From Micavibrio sp. UBA1664 (GTDB taxonomy: Bacteria > Pseudomonadota > Alphaproteobacteria > Micavibrionales > UBA1664): 6,461 bases of DNA. Location: assembly GCA_002320485.1 (NCBI GenBank), contig DCKW01000026.1, forward strand, positions 1,074 through 7,534, read 5' to 3'. Made by a program: the position numbers and the translations under genes. Below the pieces are notes generated by a model. That model was not told the origin of the DNA. It ran no database searches and saw only the letters and a list, made by a program, of their open reading frames with translations. This document shows, piece by piece, positions 5,402 through 6,461 of this stretch. How positions within the stretch are numbered: position 1 is the first letter of the stretch; every line of letters starts with the position of its first letter.

Positions 5402-6461
5402 TTACCCGTTGGCTTTCACATCATCCACATAATGGAGTGCGCCGTGACAATGTTTGAATTTTTTCCCTGATCCGCAAGGGCATGATGCATTTCGCGGCGT
5501 GTTTGCCCATGTATCAGGATTATTTTGGTCAAACATATTGCGGACAGGTGTCTGTTTCGGGTCTTCCTGGGACGTGTCGTCGGCAGGTTTGAAATTTTCA
5601 TGTTTCTGCTCGACATTTTTCAAGTCCGCTTTCGGCATAAGATTTAACGCGCTGCGTTGCGGGTCAATTTCAATGAAAGATAAGGTTACCGTTACATTTT
5701 CACGCAGACGGTCAAGCATTGCCTGAAAATAGGCAAAAGCCTCCGCCTTGTATTCGTTCAACGGGTCGCGTTGGGCGAATGCGCGCAAGTTGATACCTTG
5801 ACGGAGGTGATCAAGATTGAGCAAATGCTCCTTCCATTGTGTATCCAGATGTTGGAGTAACACGGCTTTCTCGACACGGCGCATGACTTCTGCCGGGGCG
5901 TTTGTGTTGCGGGTGGCCATATGTTCATCCGCCATATCACGCAGGCGTGATTCAATATCTTCCTCGCCAATTCCCTCTTCTTGGGCCCATTGTGTAACGG
6001 GCGCTTCGATATTTAATAAACGTTGAGCCTCGTTTTCCATCAGTTTCGTATCCCACTGATCGGGCAGGGAGCCGGGCGGCATGTTGCGCTCGACCAGATC
6101 GGCAATTGTATCGGCACGCATTTCCTCGATCAGGTCGGAGAGATCGTCTGTCTCCATAATATCGCGGCGTTGTTCGTAAATAACCTTTCTCTGGTCATTC
6201 ATCACATCATCGAATTTCAACAGGTTTTTACGGATTTCGTAGTTTTGTTGCTCAACCTTGACCTGTGCCCGTTCCAATGTCTTGGAAATAAGGGGGTGCG
6301 TCAGAGATTCGCCTTCCTTTAGGCCGATCTTACGGTGCGCCAATAGCGGCGCCAGTTTTTCCGCACCGAAAATACGCATCAGATCATCATCAAGCGACAG
6401 GAAGAAGATTGTTTCACCGCGGTCCCCTTGACGGCCTGAACGACCGCGAAGCTGGTTATCA
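5402..6461 (-). CDS. secA: Protein translocase ATPase SecA, C-terminal part (partial)
   Basis: The last 352 residues of SecA are present and the frame is open through the right edge. SecA is the cytoplasmic ATPase that drives preproteins through SecYEG. The visible part starts in the second nucleotide-binding domain with DNQLRGRSGRQGDRGE (1-16), which contains the arginine-finger helicase motif, and continues with FFLSLDDDLMRIFG. It then covers the helical scaffold (NLLKFDDVMNDQRKVIYEQR, 79-98), the helical wing region and the conserved WKEHLLNLDHLRQGINLRAF segment (209-228). A variable acidic linker leads to the SEC-C zinc tail CPCGSGKKFKHCH (327-339; Cys327, Cys329, Cys338, His339), which binds SecB and ribosomes in family members. 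All four metal ligands are present, so the C-terminus is intact. No terminator with a T-tract follows; the prepilin-like gene is next on the same strand. Confidence 0.97.
   Translation of the reverse strand, partial: DNQLRGRSGRQGDRGETIFFLSLDDDLMRIFGAEKLAPLLAHRKIGLKEGESLTHPLISKTLERAQVKVEQQNYEIRKNLLKFDDVMNDQRKVIYEQRRDIMETDDLSDLIEEMRADTIADLVERNMPPGSLPDQWDTKLMENEAQRLLNIEAPVTQWAQEEGIGEEDIESRLRDMADEHMATRNTNAPAEVMRRVEKAVLLQHLDTQWKEHLLNLDHLRQGINLRAFAQRDPLNEYKAEAFAYFQAMLDRLRENVTVTLSFIEIDPQRSALNLMPKADLKNVEQKHENFKPADDTSQEDPKQTPVRNMFDQNNPDTWANTPRNASCPCGSGKKFKHCHGALHYVDDVKANG

Noticed and set aside
6408..6427. GDRG in place of GDPG or GDAG after the SecA GRSGRQ motif, as a possible loss of function
   Set aside because: The third position varies among SecA proteins and the motif arginines are intact, so there is no reason to call the protein impaired.

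Overview
The window is a stretch of core bacterial chromosome, most likely from an alphaproteobacterium of moderate GC content. The evidence for this is the L32 protein (start MAVPKRKT, and a GEIKRRHHIDLKSGMYRGKQ-type tail without zinc-binding cysteines), the separate secD and secF genes, and a SecA with a C-terminal zinc-binding SEC-C tail. This placement rests on recognising protein families by eye; no search was run, and genus or order cannot be named.

The left part (1-3598, + strand) reads secD (3' end only), secF, rpmF, plsX, fabH. SecD and SecF are the membrane partners of the Sec translocon. After an 89-base gap comes rpmF (ribosomal protein L32, 59 residues), then a strong intrinsic terminator-like hairpin whose T-tract runs into the possible start of plsX. 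plsX and fabH overlap by one base and link phospholipid synthesis (acyl-ACP to acyl-phosphate) with initiation of fatty acid synthesis (KAS III).

The right part (3595-6461, all - strand) reads, in transcription order, secA (C-terminal 352 residues; the 5' end is outside the window), a secreted or membrane-anchored protein with a prepilin-like N-terminus and no recognised function, and a patatin-like lipid acyl hydrolase. The patatin gene converges on fabH, and the two stop codons share the same TTAA, with no terminator between them. A sigma-70-like promoter sits just upstream of the patatin gene and a weaker one upstream of the pilin-like gene. The two short gaps also share a GACAG(A/G)GGGAC motif.

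The window therefore combines the motor (SecA) and accessory (SecDF) components of protein export, on opposite strands, flanking a lipid-synthesis pair. The least conventional part is the pilin-like gene plus patatin gene between secA and fabH. I see no CRISPR array, tRNA, rRNA, insertion sequence or phage gene, and no gene-free stretch longer than about 100 bases. There is no clear evidence for a new multi-gene system.
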